NCBI RefSeq assembly: GCF_003332885.2
Contig: NZ_QOWJ01000007.1
Coordinates: 124,001-188,000, forward strand
From: Paracnuella aquatica
Lineage (GTDB): Bacteria > Bacteroidota > Bacteroidia > Chitinophagales > Chitinophagaceae
Direction: 5' to 3'
DNA: 64,000 nucleotides
Shown here: piece by piece, positions 51,444-61,386 of the stretch
Position numbering within the stretch: the stretch's first letter is position 1
Layout: every line of letters starts with the position of its first letter
Position numbers and translations under genes: made by a program
Notes under the pieces: model-generated
The model's database searches: none
What the model was told of the DNA's origin: nothing
What the model saw: the letters and a program-made list of their open reading frames with translations, nothing else

Positions 51444-53858
51444 TTATTTCCTTACTTCAGCGCCAAGTTCTTTTTCAAAACTGGTCATGATCTTTTGCAT
51501 CCAGCCGTCAATCTCTTTATCGGTAAGGGTTTTTTCCTCGTCCAGAAACGTGAGGTTAATGGCCATTGATTTTTTGCCGGCGCCAAGCTTGTCACTTTCA
51601 AACACATCGAAGAGGCGCACATCTTTCAATTTAGCAAGGCGTAGCTTGCCCAATTGTGCGGTGATGGATTCGTAGGGCAAGCCTTTAGGAACCACCAGTG
51701 CCAGGTCGCGCTGCACAGCCGGGAACTTAGGCAGTTCGCGGTAAGCAGGTTTTACTTTGGCAGCAGCGGCCAGCAATGCATTCCAATCAATGTCGGCAAA
51801 ATAAACCGGCTGCTTGACGTCGAAGGCGGCAGCCACTTTACGGGCCACTTGTCCCAGTTTTACCAGTTCCTTTCCGTTAACCGACCCGGTAATTACCGCA
51901 TCGAAATTTTTGTCTTCTGCGTTGGCCCAATTGATGGTGAGGCCTGCCGCAGCAAACAAGGCTTCGGTTACGCCTTTGGCATAATACACATCCGATGCCG
52001 TGGCCTTGCCTTTCCAGCCCGCTTCGGTGCTGTTGCCGGTGAGGTACATGCAGCAGTGATCGGCCTCGGCGTATTTGCCCACACCGCTGGTGCTATAGGT
52101 TTTACCCCACTCAAAAAAGCGCAGGTCGGAAGCTTTGCGGTTGCTATTGAATGCGATCACTTCAAGTGCTGTGGGCAGCATGCCGGCACGCAGCACATCC
52201 AGCTCCGAGCTAAGGTTGTTGATCATTTTAACCATCGACTCCTGCTCGCCAAAATACCTGGAGTTGGTAATGGAGTTGGTCAGTATTTCGTTGAAACCCA
52301 ACCCGCTCAACATGCCCGCCCATTTTTCTTTCAGGGCATCGCCCTGGCGGTCGCTTTCTACGGCCGGCGACATGCGGATGGCCTGCGGAATTTCAATATT
52401 GTCCAGCCCGTCGATGCGCAGTACTTCTTCCACCAGGTCGGCCTGCAGGCTTACATCGTGTTTGTGATAGGGCACTTCCAAAAACAGCGCATCAATATCT
52501 TCGCGCAGCAAGGTAAAGCCCAGGCTTTGCAGGATGCCTTTTACGGTATCGGGGTGGTAGTTTTTACCGCTTAATTTTTTAAGGTACTGGTATTTAAAAA
52601 TGATCTGCTGTTTGGGTTGCGGATCGGGGTAAATGTCCACCACCTCGGATGCAATGGCGCCGCCCGCCACTTCTTTAATCAGTGCCGCGGCACGTTTCAA
52701 TACATTAACCGTGTTGGAAATATCCACTCCTTTTTCAAAACGCGTAGCGGCATCGGTACGCAGCCCGTGGCGGAACGATGTTTTGCGGATGGAAATCGGA
52801 TCGAACCAGGCGCTTTCCAGGAAAATGTTTTTCGTATTTTCGGTTACGCCTGAACGTAAGCCGCCAAACACACCGGCAATGCACATGCCTTCGGTGGCGT
52901 TGGAAATCATCAGGTCTTCGGCATGGAGTTTCCGCTCCCTTTCATCAAGCGTGGTAAACGGCGTGCCTTCGGCTTCCAGTTTTACCACCACTTTCCCGCC
53001 GGTAATGGCATCGTAATCAAAGGCATGGAGCGGCTGGCCGGTTTCGTGCTGTATGTAATTGGTAATATCTACAATGTTGTTGATAGGACGCAGGCCAATA
53101 GCTTTTAGGCGCTGCTGCAGCCATTGCGGCGAAGCCTTTACCTCGATGCCGCTAAGGCACACACCGGAATAACGGCGGCATGCCCGTGCTGCTTCCACCA
53201 CTACGTCAATCTTCAGGTCGTGGTTGTCGACCTTGAAACCGGCGGCAGGAATTTTCGGGCTGATGCTTTTGCGGTCATGGTGCGACAGGTAAGCACACAC
53301 ATCGCGGGCCACTCCCCAATGGCTCATCGCGTCCATGCGGTTGGGCGTGAGGCCTATCTCATAAATAATATCGGCGTAAGGTTTGAAATACTCAGCGGCG
53401 GGCTGGCCCACAGGTGCATCCTGCGGCAGCACCATAATGCCGGCATGCGAATCGCCCATGCCGATCTCGTCTTCGGCGCAGATCATGCCGTGGCTTTCCA
53501 CGCCACGGATCTTGGCTATTTTCATTGTCAGCGGCTCGCCGGTAATTGGGTAAATGGTGGTGCCCACGGTGGCTACCACTACTTTTTGGCCGGCGGCTAC
53601 ATTGGGTGCGCCGCAAACAACCTGCAACGGCTCGGCGCCGCCCACAGCCACTTTGGTGAGGCGCAGTTTATCGGCATTGGGGTGTTGTTCGGCCTCGAGC
53701 ACTTCGCCAATAACCAGGCCTTTCAGCCCGCCTTTTACTTCTTCGTACGCCTCCATCGATTCCACTTCGAGGCCAATGGAAGTAAGGATGCGGGAAAGGC
53801 GATCGGGGTCAACTTTTACGGGCAAATATTCACTCAGCCAATTATAGGAAATGGTCAT
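51444..53858 (-). CDS. pheT: Phenylalanine--tRNA ligase beta subunit
   Basis: The 804-residue beta subunit of the alpha2-beta2 synthetase. Order: N-terminal lobe, tRNA-binding EMAP/OB domain (LVIGEVLEAEQHPNADKLRLTKVAVGG), B3/B4 editing domain, B5 domain, catalytic-like core and the C-terminal FDX-ACB domain (FPAVQRDLALVVPKGLPYESI, LFDVFESDKLGAGKKSMAINLTF). The ATG at 53858 gives MTISYNWLSEYLPVKVDP, the family start. A TATCTTTG box lies 23 nt upstream. pheS is not in the window. Confidence 0.96.
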   Translation of the reverse strand: MTISYNWLSEYLPVKVDPDRLSRILTSIGLEVESMEAYEEVKGGLKGLVIGEVLEAEQHPNADKLRLTKVAVGGAEPLQVVCGAPNVAAGQKVVVATVGTTIYPITGEPLTMKIAKIRGVESHGMICAEDEIGMGDSHAGIMVLPQDAPVGQPAAEYFKPYADIIYEIGLTPNRMDAMSHWGVARDVCAYLSHHDRKSISPKIPAAGFKVDNHDLKIDVVVEAARACRRYSGVCLSGIEVKASPQWLQQRLKAIGLRPINNIVDITNYIQHETGQPLHAFDYDAITGGKVVVKLEAEGTPFTTLDERERKLHAEDLMISNATEGMCIAGVFGGLRSGVTENTKNIFLESAWFDPISIRKTSFRHGLRTDAATRFEKGVDISNTVNVLKRAAALIKEVAGGAIASEVVDIYPDPQPKQQIIFKYQYLKKLSGKNYHPDTVKGILQSLGFTLLREDIDALFLEVPYHKHDVSLQADLVEEVLRIDGLDNIEIPQAIRMSPAVESDRQGDALKEKWAGMLSGLGFNEILTNSITNSRYFGEQESMVKMINNLSSELDVLRAGMLPTALEVIAFNSNRKASDLRFFEWGKTYSTSGVGKYAEADHCCMYLTGNSTEAGWKGKATASDVYYAKGVTEALFAAAGLTINWANAEDKNFDAVITGSVNGKELVKLGQVARKVAAAFDVKQPVYFADIDWNALLAAAAKVKPAYRELPKFPAVQRDLALVVPKGLPYESITAQLGKLRLAKLKDVRLFDVFESDKLGAGKKSMAINLTFLDEEKTLTDKEIDGWMQKIMTSFEKELGAEVRK

Positions 53859-53881
53859 TGGTGCAAAATTTCTGTGGGTGG

Positions 53882-53889
53882 CAAAGATA
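53882..53889 (-). promoter_or_regulatory. pheT promoter -7 box
   Basis: TATCTTTG on the minus strand, 23 nt before the ATG. Confidence 0.55.
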
Positions 53890-53963
53890 ACCTGCGGCGG
53901 GATAGAACGGAAAAGGTTTGCATAGGTTTCCAGCCTGCGGGTGTTTTCAAGTTGTTCAAAGCA

Positions 53964-53999
53964 AAACGGCACAAAATGCAGGTGCATTCTGTGCCGTTT
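53964..53999 (-). terminator. Terminator after the delta-60-repeat gene
   Basis: A 17-bp stem AAACGGCACAAAATGCA / TGCATTCTGTGCCGTTT with one mismatch and a two-base loop, lying between pheT and the upstream gene on the same strand; four T follow. Confidence 0.8.
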
Positions 54000-54025
54000 A
54001 AGTGGTTGTTCCTAGTTGCTCCTGT

Positions 54026-56764
54026 TTATAGCTTGATCAGTTTGATGGTTGTTTTTTGGGCCCCTTGTGTTATTTCGGCCATATAAGTGCCGGGGCGGTA
54101 GTTGGCACCAAAACGCTGGGCGCCCTGTGCGGCAATATTCTGCCTGCGTTCGATTACGCCACCCGAAGCATCGAGTATGCGCAACTGGATGCCGCCCGGT
54201 TTATTCAAGTCAAGGTTGATGGTGAATTCTGTTGTGGTAGGGTTGTTCAGCACCTGCACGGTTCCGTCGATCCCGGCTGGAGCGGGGGCCTGGCGGGTTG
54301 CTTGGAGGGGCTGGTCGTCGATGTGGTAGGCGGCAAGCAGGGAGTGCTCCGGAACAAAGGTGCCGGCAAATCCAACAAGATAAAGCCTGTTGCTTGTAAT
54401 TGCACTTGCTAGAATTTCGAATGGAATACCGATGTTTTCAATATAATAACCCCCGTTCGCAAACGTTGGGTCCAATATACCCGCTTCGTTGAACCTGCCC
54501 ACACCAAATTGGATTTTTCCGTTTAATCGAAATGTGCCGGATATCAAGATCTTACCGTTGGCCTGTACATCAACAGAAGTCACCTGGTGATAATCAGGCC
54601 GATTGCCAGCAAATGAAAAATCCAGGTCGTAACGCTTTTTACCATTTGTACCAAAGGCTTTGTTTAGCGAACCATCATTATTGAATTGCACCATAGCAAA
54701 ATCCGGGCTGCTGACATTCCCGTTTGCCGCTTTCCCGGCTATGAAAGCGCCACCGTTGGGCATTAGTTTCATAAACTGGGGTTCATCATTTCCGCCAAAG
54801 TCAAATATTTGCGTGCCTCCGTTGCCAAATGTCTTATCAATTGAACCATCACTGTTTAGCCTGGTTACACTGAAATCGTACGCGCCACCATAGTGCCAGG
54901 CTTTACCACCAATCAGGATTTTTCCTGATGCCAGCACTACTGCTCCCATCACAGTAATATTCTCCTCAGTGTTGATTACCGTACCTGGCTGCCCCAAAAG
55001 ATTGCCATTGATATCAATTAGTTTTTGCAAAAGAATTTGGTTTTTGGGCAAATTGTATGTGGTGCCAACCATAGCAACAGTACCATCTTGCATGATGATC
55101 ATCTGGTCCTTGGTTTCGGGGATAGTTTCAACGGTGCCGTCGCCGTTGAAGGATGGATCGTAATATCCAGCTGGATTCAGGCGAATAAAGGTTGAACCTC
55201 GTCCTTCGCTATACAACAATATTCGGCCGTCGGGGTAGACTTGCATTAATTTTAGCTCCGCAGTAGGCTCAAAACCTGTGTTTACCATTCCACCAGATCC
55301 AAAGCTAAAATCGAGGGTGCCGTCCGGATAATACCGTGACACAATGATAGATGGTGCGCCATTGCGCCTGCTCCAGGTTGTACCTGCAGCAAGTATCTTT
55401 CCATCGGGCAAAGTAGATACAGCCAAATACTCGCCGCGTCCTCCCTTATGATAATTTGAAAAGAGGTAGCTGGCATTTGCAAGAGAGAAGTCGGCGGCCC
55501 CGTCAGCGTCAAGTCTTGCGAATAGGTAAGAATCAGCCGGAAAGCCGCTGGCGTCGTGCAGTTCTATAAGGCCTGTGAAGGCGATTTTTCCGGAAGGATA
55601 TACCGCCATTGCCAAAACTCGGGTATGCATTTGGTCGTATTGCAAAAATCCTGTTCCATAAAATGATGGATCCAGTTCGCCGTTAGCATTGAGGCGCCAG
55701 ATGGTGGCATGTTCGGCAAACGCGCCGCCTACCATTATCTTTCCATCGGGTAAAACGATGATATCTTCTGGCAGATATCTGCGACCTGTAATCAAAGTAT
55801 TGACTACGATTTGCTTTCCATCGTTGCTAAAGGAGTGGTCTAAGGAGCCATTGGATAGATAACGGGCCAACAGCATTTCTCTTCCATCTGAATAAAGGCC
55901 GCCTAATACAACAATTTTTCCATCGGGTTGCAAGGCAATAGCTTTCATGTTGTGGCTATCGCTGATTTTTGTTACCACAGTTCCTTCACCACCAAAGCTG
56001 CGGTCGGGTGTGCCGTCGGGTAAAAAACGTGCAAGTTGAAACAGCGGGTCCGGAGCAGGGGCAGTTGCATTGCCGCCAACTATTATGCGGCCATCGGCCT
56101 GTACTGCTGCATCGCGAAGTTGGAATTTAAACAAACTGTTTTCGTAGGTAACCATACCTCCGTTACCAAACGTCGCGTCGATTTGGCCATTTGCGGTCAG
56201 GCGTGCCAGGTAAAAATTTTCGATGCCATTTACCACGGCCGTGCCGACCAGCATTATTTTATTGTCTGCCAGCAATAGCAGTTCGTTTTCCGAAGTAAGG
56301 CTACTATATTCTAACAGGAATAAACCGTTGTTGCCAAAGTTGCGATCCAGAAATCCATCGGGACGTATCCGTACAACTGCTGCCCTTTTTGCACTTGTTG
56401 AAAAGTCTACAGTCAAACCAAAAACCAAAACATATCCGTTGGGCTGCATTGTAGCACCATTCAGGCGTTCGAATGAAGCTTGCTCAGAAAATCCTGCAAA
56501 GCCGTAGTCAATATCACGCTGCCCGTTGGCAAGATGCCGGGTGAGCAATATCCCTTCGGAAGATTCAATAGCGATCAGCGTTTTGCCATCTTGCAATGGA
56601 ATAACGGTCTTACCAATAGAGGATCGACTCGTAGGAGTAAAATTGTCTGGAAACATGGTAAACATCTTTCCATTATTGCCAAAGCTGGCAACTGGCCGGC
56701 CTAGCTGGGCCATTACCATCAAGCTGGATAACAGAAAAGAAAACAGTAGTAAAAGATTTCGCAT
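54026..56764 (-). CDS. Secreted delta-60-repeat beta-propeller-like protein with T9SS type A signal
   Basis: A 912-residue exported protein. The signal peptide (MRNLLLLFSFLLSSLMVMAQ) is followed by about a dozen repeats of roughly 55-65 residues with the motif LDxxFGxxGxV...A.QPDGKIxVxGxxxxxxxxxxxLARYxxDG, as in LDRNFGNNGL, IDATFGNGGM, PDRSFGGEGT and LDFSFGSGGM. This is the delta-60 repeat family found in secreted bacterial proteins. The C-terminus is a T9SS signal (VQVLNNPTTTEFTINLDL, RPGTYMAEITQGAQKTTIKLIKL). Function is unknown; a surface propeller for binding is plausible. Confidence 0.9.
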   Translation of the reverse strand: MRNLLLLFSFLLSSLMVMAQLGRPVASFGNNGKMFTMFPDNFTPTSRSSIGKTVIPLQDGKTLIAIESSEGILLTRHLANGQRDIDYGFAGFSEQASFERLNGATMQPNGYVLVFGLTVDFSTSAKRAAVVRIRPDGFLDRNFGNNGLFLLEYSSLTSENELLLLADNKIMLVGTAVVNGIENFYLARLTANGQIDATFGNGGMVTYENSLFKFQLRDAAVQADGRIIVGGNATAPAPDPLFQLARFLPDGTPDRSFGGEGTVVTKISDSHNMKAIALQPDGKIVVLGGLYSDGREMLLARYLSNGSLDHSFSNDGKQIVVNTLITGRRYLPEDIIVLPDGKIMVGGAFAEHATIWRLNANGELDPSFYGTGFLQYDQMHTRVLAMAVYPSGKIAFTGLIELHDASGFPADSYLFARLDADGAADFSLANASYLFSNYHKGGRGEYLAVSTLPDGKILAAGTTWSRRNGAPSIIVSRYYPDGTLDFSFGSGGMVNTGFEPTAELKLMQVYPDGRILLYSEGRGSTFIRLNPAGYYDPSFNGDGTVETIPETKDQMIIMQDGTVAMVGTTYNLPKNQILLQKLIDINGNLLGQPGTVINTEENITVMGAVVLASGKILIGGKAWHYGGAYDFSVTRLNSDGSIDKTFGNGGTQIFDFGGNDEPQFMKLMPNGGAFIAGKAANGNVSSPDFAMVQFNNDGSLNKAFGTNGKKRYDLDFSFAGNRPDYHQVTSVDVQANGKILISGTFRLNGKIQFGVGRFNEAGILDPTFANGGYYIENIGIPFEILASAITSNRLYLVGFAGTFVPEHSLLAAYHIDDQPLQATRQAPAPAGIDGTVQVLNNPTTTEFTINLDLNKPGGIQLRILDASGGVIERRQNIAAQGAQRFGANYRPGTYMAEITQGAQKTTIKLIKL

Positions 56765-57586
56765 GTATATGGGTTTTGGTTAAACGCAGTCAGCAGACAT
56801 TGGTTATACTAGCGTTCAAAGGGAGGGGAGGGGACAAGTTATGCACAACAAAACCTTCGGTGCTGTTACCAGTGCTACAGACAGTGTTTTTGCAATGCAA
56901 ATAAAAAAATGGTGAGGCTGCAGGGCGGTTTAAGGGATCGTTGGAGCAGATGCGCTAATGTATCGGCTTTAGATTTAATCCAAAAATAAATTTATGTGTA
57001 ATGTGATTGGATTCATTGTCTAAGTCACAATACATAGTTGAAGCAATCTTTTTTGTATTGATCGGTTTTAAGTCGTTTGATATTTATTCGATTACATTGA
57101 GGTAGGTGGTAGCAAAGCATAAATTCCATAGTCGTTGATCTGCTGCGTTCAGCCGTTTTGTTAAGCGTAATATTTTTCAACAACCCATTTTTTATTCAAA
57201 CAGGTGCTGCCGGTTCGATGGCGAGCCGATAGGAACAACCGGTAATGCCCGAACGCAGCGAACCATTGCAGCTTTGGCCGAGACCACAGCCCACCTGCCA
57301 TTTTATTTGTCCACAAGTTGGGCGGAGTGCTAAATTCTTTGGAATTTCGTATTTGGCAAAAACGTGAATAACCGCCGGAAAACGGTGTATAACCTGTGGG
57401 CGATTTGTGGGTTAAAGGGCGTTGCAAAATGCCCTTCCAGAAGCTTGCGGCATGTATCTTAGCAGACCGTGCCAGCCGGTTCAGCAAACGGTTTGAGCCG
57501 GTACAAAAGCATCAGCCACCACCTAGCGCACCACCAGGAGTTCACCCTTTTCTGCCCGCGGGCAGGGTTATTTTATTGTGTAGTAT
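56765..57586. other. Long intergenic region (822 nt), no supported gene
   Basis: Between divergent genes. The left half is AT-rich with long T/A runs. The right half (57190-57440) is GC-richer and holds a 108-codon minus frame (57161-57487) whose product lacks any recognisable domain and may be translated repeat DNA. A single TTATGCACA is present at 56839. Promoters for both flanking genes must lie here. Confidence 0.5.
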
Positions 57587-59146
57587 ATGGACCTGACTAA
57601 CCTAAACAGAGATCGAAAGAAGAAAGGCAACAAGCCGCCGATAGACCTGAGCACCATGGTGTACGGCAAGGTGCCGCCGCAGGCAAAAGAACTGGAAGAA
57701 GCAGTGCTGGGTGCCGTGATGCTGGAGAAAGGCGCATTTGATACCGTTATCGAAATATTGAAGCCCGAATGTTTTTACGTGGATGCGCACCAGCGCATTT
57801 TCCGCGCCATGCAGGGCCTTGCCAACAAAAGCCAGCCCATCGATATTTTAACGGTGGTGGAAGAGTTGAAGTTTCGCGAGGAACTGGAAATGGTGGGCGG
57901 TCCTTATTATGTTACGCGGCTGACCAACAGCGTGGTTTCGTCGGCCAACATTGAAGCCCATGCGCGGATCATTTTGCAAAAATTCATTCAGCGGGAGCTG
58001 ATCCGCATTTCCGGCGAGATCATTTCCGATGCCTATGAAGACAGCACCGACGTATTTGACCTCCTCGACGCAGCAGAAAGCAAGATGTATGAGGTTACTT
58101 CCAAACACTTGAAAAATAATTACGAATCGATCGATTCGGTGTTGGTGAAAACCATCCAGCGCATCGAAGACCTGCGGCATCGCAACGAAGACATTACCGG
58201 TGTGCCCAGCGGTTTCCCATCGCTGGATAAAGTGACCTACGGTTGGCAAAACACCGACTTGATCATTCTTGCGGCACGTCCTGCCGTGGGTAAAACCGCA
58301 TTTGCGCTTAACCTTGCCCGTAATGCCGCACTGCATCCAACAAGGCCCACGCCGGTTGCTGTGTTTTCGCTTGAAATGGGCGCCAGCCAGTTGGTGCAAA
58401 GGATCCTTTCGGCCGAAAGCGAAATTTGGCTGGAAAAAATCAGCCGCGGTAAAATGGAAGAGCATGAGATGAAGCAGTTGTATGCAAAAGGCATTCAAAG
58501 GCTGGCACAGGCACCCATTTTTATCGATGACTCTGCTGGCTTGAACATTTTTGAATTGCGGGCAAAATGCCGCCGACTGAAAAGCATCAACAACATCGGC
58601 CTCATCATCATCGACTACCTGCAGCTGATGAGCGGCTCCAACGAACGCAACTCCAACCGCGAACAGGAAATTTCAACCATCTCCCGTTCGCTTAAAGGTT
58701 TGGCAAAAGAACTACAGGTGCCGGTGATTGCCCTGTCGCAGTTAAGCCGGGAAGTGGAGAAACGTAAAGACGGCAACAAGATGCCACAGCTTTCCGACCT
58801 TCGGGAATCAGGTGCCATCGAACAGGATGCCGACATGGTGTGCTTTATTTACCGCCCCGAATATTACGACGTGACGCAAAATGAAATGGGCGAAAGCAAC
58901 AAAGGCGAAACCCATATTCGTATTGCCAAACACCGGAACGGTTCGCTGGAAACCATCGTGCTGCGTGCCCGCCTCGAGATCCAGCGCTTTTTCGACGACC
59001 AGGGCGGCGATGGCGGCTTTGGCGGACCAAACATGCCCGGAAGCTGGAAGCCTGTAACCGATAGCGATGGTGGCGCGGGTGCCCGCATGTTTATCCAGAC
59101 TGGCAGTAAAATGAACTCGTTTGAAGACGAGGACGATCCCTTTTAA
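57587..59146 (+). CDS. dnaB: Replicative DNA helicase
   Basis: A 519-residue hexameric helicase that unwinds DNA at the replication fork. The N-terminal domain (PPQAKELEEAVLGAVMLEKGAF, about 30-130) and the RecA-like domain are complete: Walker A AARPAVGKTAFAL at about 230, FSLEMGASQLVQR, Walker B region GLIIIDYLQLMSG, SRSLKGLAKELQVPVIALSQLSR and the arginine finger/KHRNG segment. The C-terminal tail is Gly-rich and acidic (MNSFEDEDDPF). No intein is seen. Family B words start directly at the stop codon. Confidence 0.96.
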   Translation: MDLTNLNRDRKKKGNKPPIDLSTMVYGKVPPQAKELEEAVLGAVMLEKGAFDTVIEILKPECFYVDAHQRIFRAMQGLANKSQPIDILTVVEELKFREELEMVGGPYYVTRLTNSVVSSANIEAHARIILQKFIQRELIRISGEIISDAYEDSTDVFDLLDAAESKMYEVTSKHLKNNYESIDSVLVKTIQRIEDLRHRNEDITGVPSGFPSLDKVTYGWQNTDLIILAARPAVGKTAFALNLARNAALHPTRPTPVAVFSLEMGASQLVQRILSAESEIWLEKISRGKMEEHEMKQLYAKGIQRLAQAPIFIDDSAGLNIFELRAKCRRLKSINNIGLIIIDYLQLMSGSNERNSNREQEISTISRSLKGLAKELQVPVIALSQLSREVEKRKDGNKMPQLSDLRESGAIEQDADMVCFIYRPEYYDVTQNEMGESNKGETHIRIAKHRNGSLETIVLRARLEIQRFFDDQGGDGGFGGPNMPGSWKPVTDSDGGAGARMFIQTGSKMNSFEDEDDPF

Positions 59147-59325
59147 CCGGTGATTTGTATGATGGAGCAATGATTTGAATGATTTATAAGAACGCCCATG
59201 CAGTTTTGCATGGGCGTTCTATTTAGTGAGTGATAAGATAAACGACACTTAATTTAAATGGGTAAACTTGCACCGTCGTTAACCAATCATTTTAATCCTT
59301 TCCAATCACACAAATCACCGGTTCC
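59147..59325. repeat. Family B element spanning dnaB stop to rsmE start
   Basis: The left words CCGGTGATTTGTATGATG start at 59147, the base after the dnaB stop. The right words CCAATCACACAAATCACCGG end at 59325, the base before the rsmE ATG. The arms are degraded copies of the perfect pair before pdxJ. Confidence 0.85.
59189..59225 (+). terminator. dnaB terminator
   Basis: Perfect 14-bp stem AGAACGCCCATGCA / TGCATGGGCGTTCT with GTTT loop, inside the family B interval; only a short T-run follows. Confidence 0.85.
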
Positions 59326-60024
59326 ATGCGATTTTTCTTTGTCCCTGATATCACCGGTTCGCAAGTAGTGCTTGATGAAGATACTTCCAAACACATCACG
59401 CAAGTGTTGCGCATGAAAGTAGGCGATGAACTGCTGCTTACCGATGGAAGGGGCACAAAAGCAACGGCAATCATTGAAGACGACCACCGCAAACGCTGCG
59501 CAGTGCGGGTGTTGGAAAAAGAAGACGAGCCGCAACCGCAGCCACGCATCGCCATTGCAATTTCGTTGGTAAAAAATGCAGCGCGGTTTGAATGGTTTTT
59601 GGAAAAAGCAACAGAGATCGGTGTATCGGAAATCATTCCGCTGATCTGTAGCCGCACCGAAAAAGAAAAGTTTCGGTTAGATAGATTGCAAGGCATCATT
59701 ACCAGTGCCCTGTTACAATCGCAGCAAAGCTGGATGCCGGTGCTGCACGAGCCCGTTGCGTTCAACCAACTGGTTGCTTCACGAACCGATGAACAAAAGT
59801 TTATTGCCCATTGCCTGCCCAACGAAAAAACAGCATTGGCCAGCGTGGCCGGCGGTCAATCTTCCATCATTCTCATTGGCCCTGAAGGCGATTTTACACC
59901 AGAAGAAATTGAAGCTACATTGGCAAGAGGCTACCAGCCGGTAGCATTAGGCGATACCCGCCTGCGCACCGAAACTGCAGGGATGGTAGCTGCCACAATT
60001 TTGCGCATTGCCAGCCCCAAATAG
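59326..60024 (+). CDS. rsmE: 16S rRNA (uracil-1498-N3)-methyltransferase
   Basis: A 232-residue SPOUT-class methyltransferase that modifies U1498 of 16S rRNA. The N-terminal PUA-like part (VLDEDTSKHITQVLRMKVGDELLLTDGRG) and the SPOUT knot (KATEIGVSEIIPLICSRTE, IILIGPEGDFTPEEIE, VALGDTRLRTETAGMVA) are intact. The ATG abuts the right end of the family B element, so its leader is repeat-derived. A TAAACTTG sequence about 55 nt upstream could be the -7 box. Confidence 0.94.
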   Translation: MRFFFVPDITGSQVVLDEDTSKHITQVLRMKVGDELLLTDGRGTKATAIIEDDHRKRCAVRVLEKEDEPQPQPRIAIAISLVKNAARFEWFLEKATEIGVSEIIPLICSRTEKEKFRLDRLQGIITSALLQSQQSWMPVLHEPVAFNQLVASRTDEQKFIAHCLPNEKTALASVAGGQSSIILIGPEGDFTPEEIEATLARGYQPVALGDTRLRTETAGMVAATILRIASPK

Positions 60025-60130
60025 CGGATCGAAGTTGGCTATGGAAAAATGAGCGCATGATGGCCATTATTTTAAAAACAAAAGGTAGCCGAATCATTTA
60101 AATTCCATAACTGCTAAGTCGTTGTACTTT

Positions 60131-61246
60131 TTAATTGATATCTGTCCCCGCCTCCAGCTTTTGAATGGCGCCGGTTAAAAATTGTTTGTTGGTATCGTTG
60201 GGTGAAAGGGGCAGGGCCTGCCGTGCATATTTCAGTGCATTTTTATAATCGGCGGTGGCCGAGTAACCCCGGGCTAATCCAACAAGCGTGGTAAAATCAT
60301 TCGGGTATTTTTTGTGGTTGGCCTGGAAAATGGCCAGCGCTTCTTTTGGTCTTTTTTGCTGCAGCAGGCCGCGGCCATATTGGTGCACTTCGGCCATGTT
60401 GGCCAGCGGGAGTTTTGCTTTTAAAATAGAATCTGCCGCAGATTGGCGTCCCAGCTTTTCGAGTATGGCGGCTTTGGTGGCCCAGGCTTGAAACATTTGT
60501 GCGCCGCCAAAGGATGGACCCGTGGCGGAATCGGACCAAAGCAGTGCTTCTGCTAAATTGGTGTTGTGCTGCAGCGCCCATTGCGCAGCCTGCTCCCAGG
60601 GCAACCAGTAAAAACCACGTTCGGTGCGCAGTTCCTTGCGAAATGATGCAATCTGGTCGGCAACATAATCCACTTCCACTTTAAATGGTATGCGCAGGTT
60701 GTCCCACTCCAGCGCAACGGTGGCGCTATTTTCGGCCTGGTCGTAAAATGCGTAGCGCAGCCACTCCACGGGCTGGGCAAGGGTTTGCGGCTTTACTTTT
60801 ACCCGCAGCACATCTTCGGACTCTTTATAAAAATAGCTGCCCCAGGAGCCGGCATTGCTCGAAAAAATAAGCGTGGGCTGCGCAGCATCGTAAGCAATGA
60901 AAAATCCGTACTTGCCCGCCTTCAGCAGCTGCCCTTCAATGCGTACGTCGCCGGAAAATTCGATGGTGGTGTTTTCGTTGGCACCGGCCCGCCAGGGCGC
61001 CGCTTTGGATGGGCCAAAGCCCTGGTCGATAAAACCGGTGTGCACCACGCCGCCCCATAATTTGCCATTGCGGCCTTTTACTGCGGGCCGGTCGTAATGA
61101 ATGGTAATGTCGGTGAGGCCCACCCGTTCGCCGGTCCAGGCTTTTTTATTGCCGCCGCTGGGCAGCTGGGTGAGGGTGATTTGTGCAAACGCTGCCGTGC
61201 AGCAGCATAGAAATAAAACGGCAAGTAATGCAGGCTTGTGCAGCAT
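60131..61246 (-). CDS. DUF2911 protein with TPR-like C-terminus
   Basis: A 371-residue exported protein. The signal peptide ends near AAFAQ. A DUF2911 domain (ERVGLTDITIHYDRPAVKGRNGKLWGG, WRAGANENTTIEFSGDVRIEGQLLKAGKYGFF, about residues 35-200) is followed by TPR-like helices (KRPKEALAIFQANHKKYPNDFTTLVGLARGYSATADYKNALKYARQALPLSP). The molecular function of DUF2911 is unknown. It stands alone on the minus strand upstream of the AI-2E family gene. Confidence 0.87.
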   Translation of the reverse strand: MLHKPALLAVLFLCCCTAAFAQITLTQLPSGGNKKAWTGERVGLTDITIHYDRPAVKGRNGKLWGGVVHTGFIDQGFGPSKAAPWRAGANENTTIEFSGDVRIEGQLLKAGKYGFFIAYDAAQPTLIFSSNAGSWGSYFYKESEDVLRVKVKPQTLAQPVEWLRYAFYDQAENSATVALEWDNLRIPFKVEVDYVADQIASFRKELRTERGFYWLPWEQAAQWALQHNTNLAEALLWSDSATGPSFGGAQMFQAWATKAAILEKLGRQSAADSILKAKLPLANMAEVHQYGRGLLQQKRPKEALAIFQANHKKYPNDFTTLVGLARGYSATADYKNALKYARQALPLSPNDTNKQFLTGAIQKLEAGTDIN

Positions 61247-61386
61247 AAAAACGGTTTTGGCGCCAATCTAATTCGGGCTGCTATTGTTTGAAACCGTTTT
61301 GCTGGACGATGGATAAATGGCGGTATGAGCGGTTGTAGCAAAGCCACGGCACCTGGCAGTAAATTACAGTAGCGATGCATGAAAAT

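Noticed and set aside
56839-56847. DnaA box (TTATGCACA) upstream of dnaB as an origin signal
   Set aside because: Only one clear box is present and there is no dnaA, dnaN or AT-rich unwinding cluster nearby.
57161-57487. 108-codon minus frame before dnaB
   Set aside because: No recognisable domain or signal; the composition suggests a chance frame in repeat-like DNA. It is kept only as a query in the findings.
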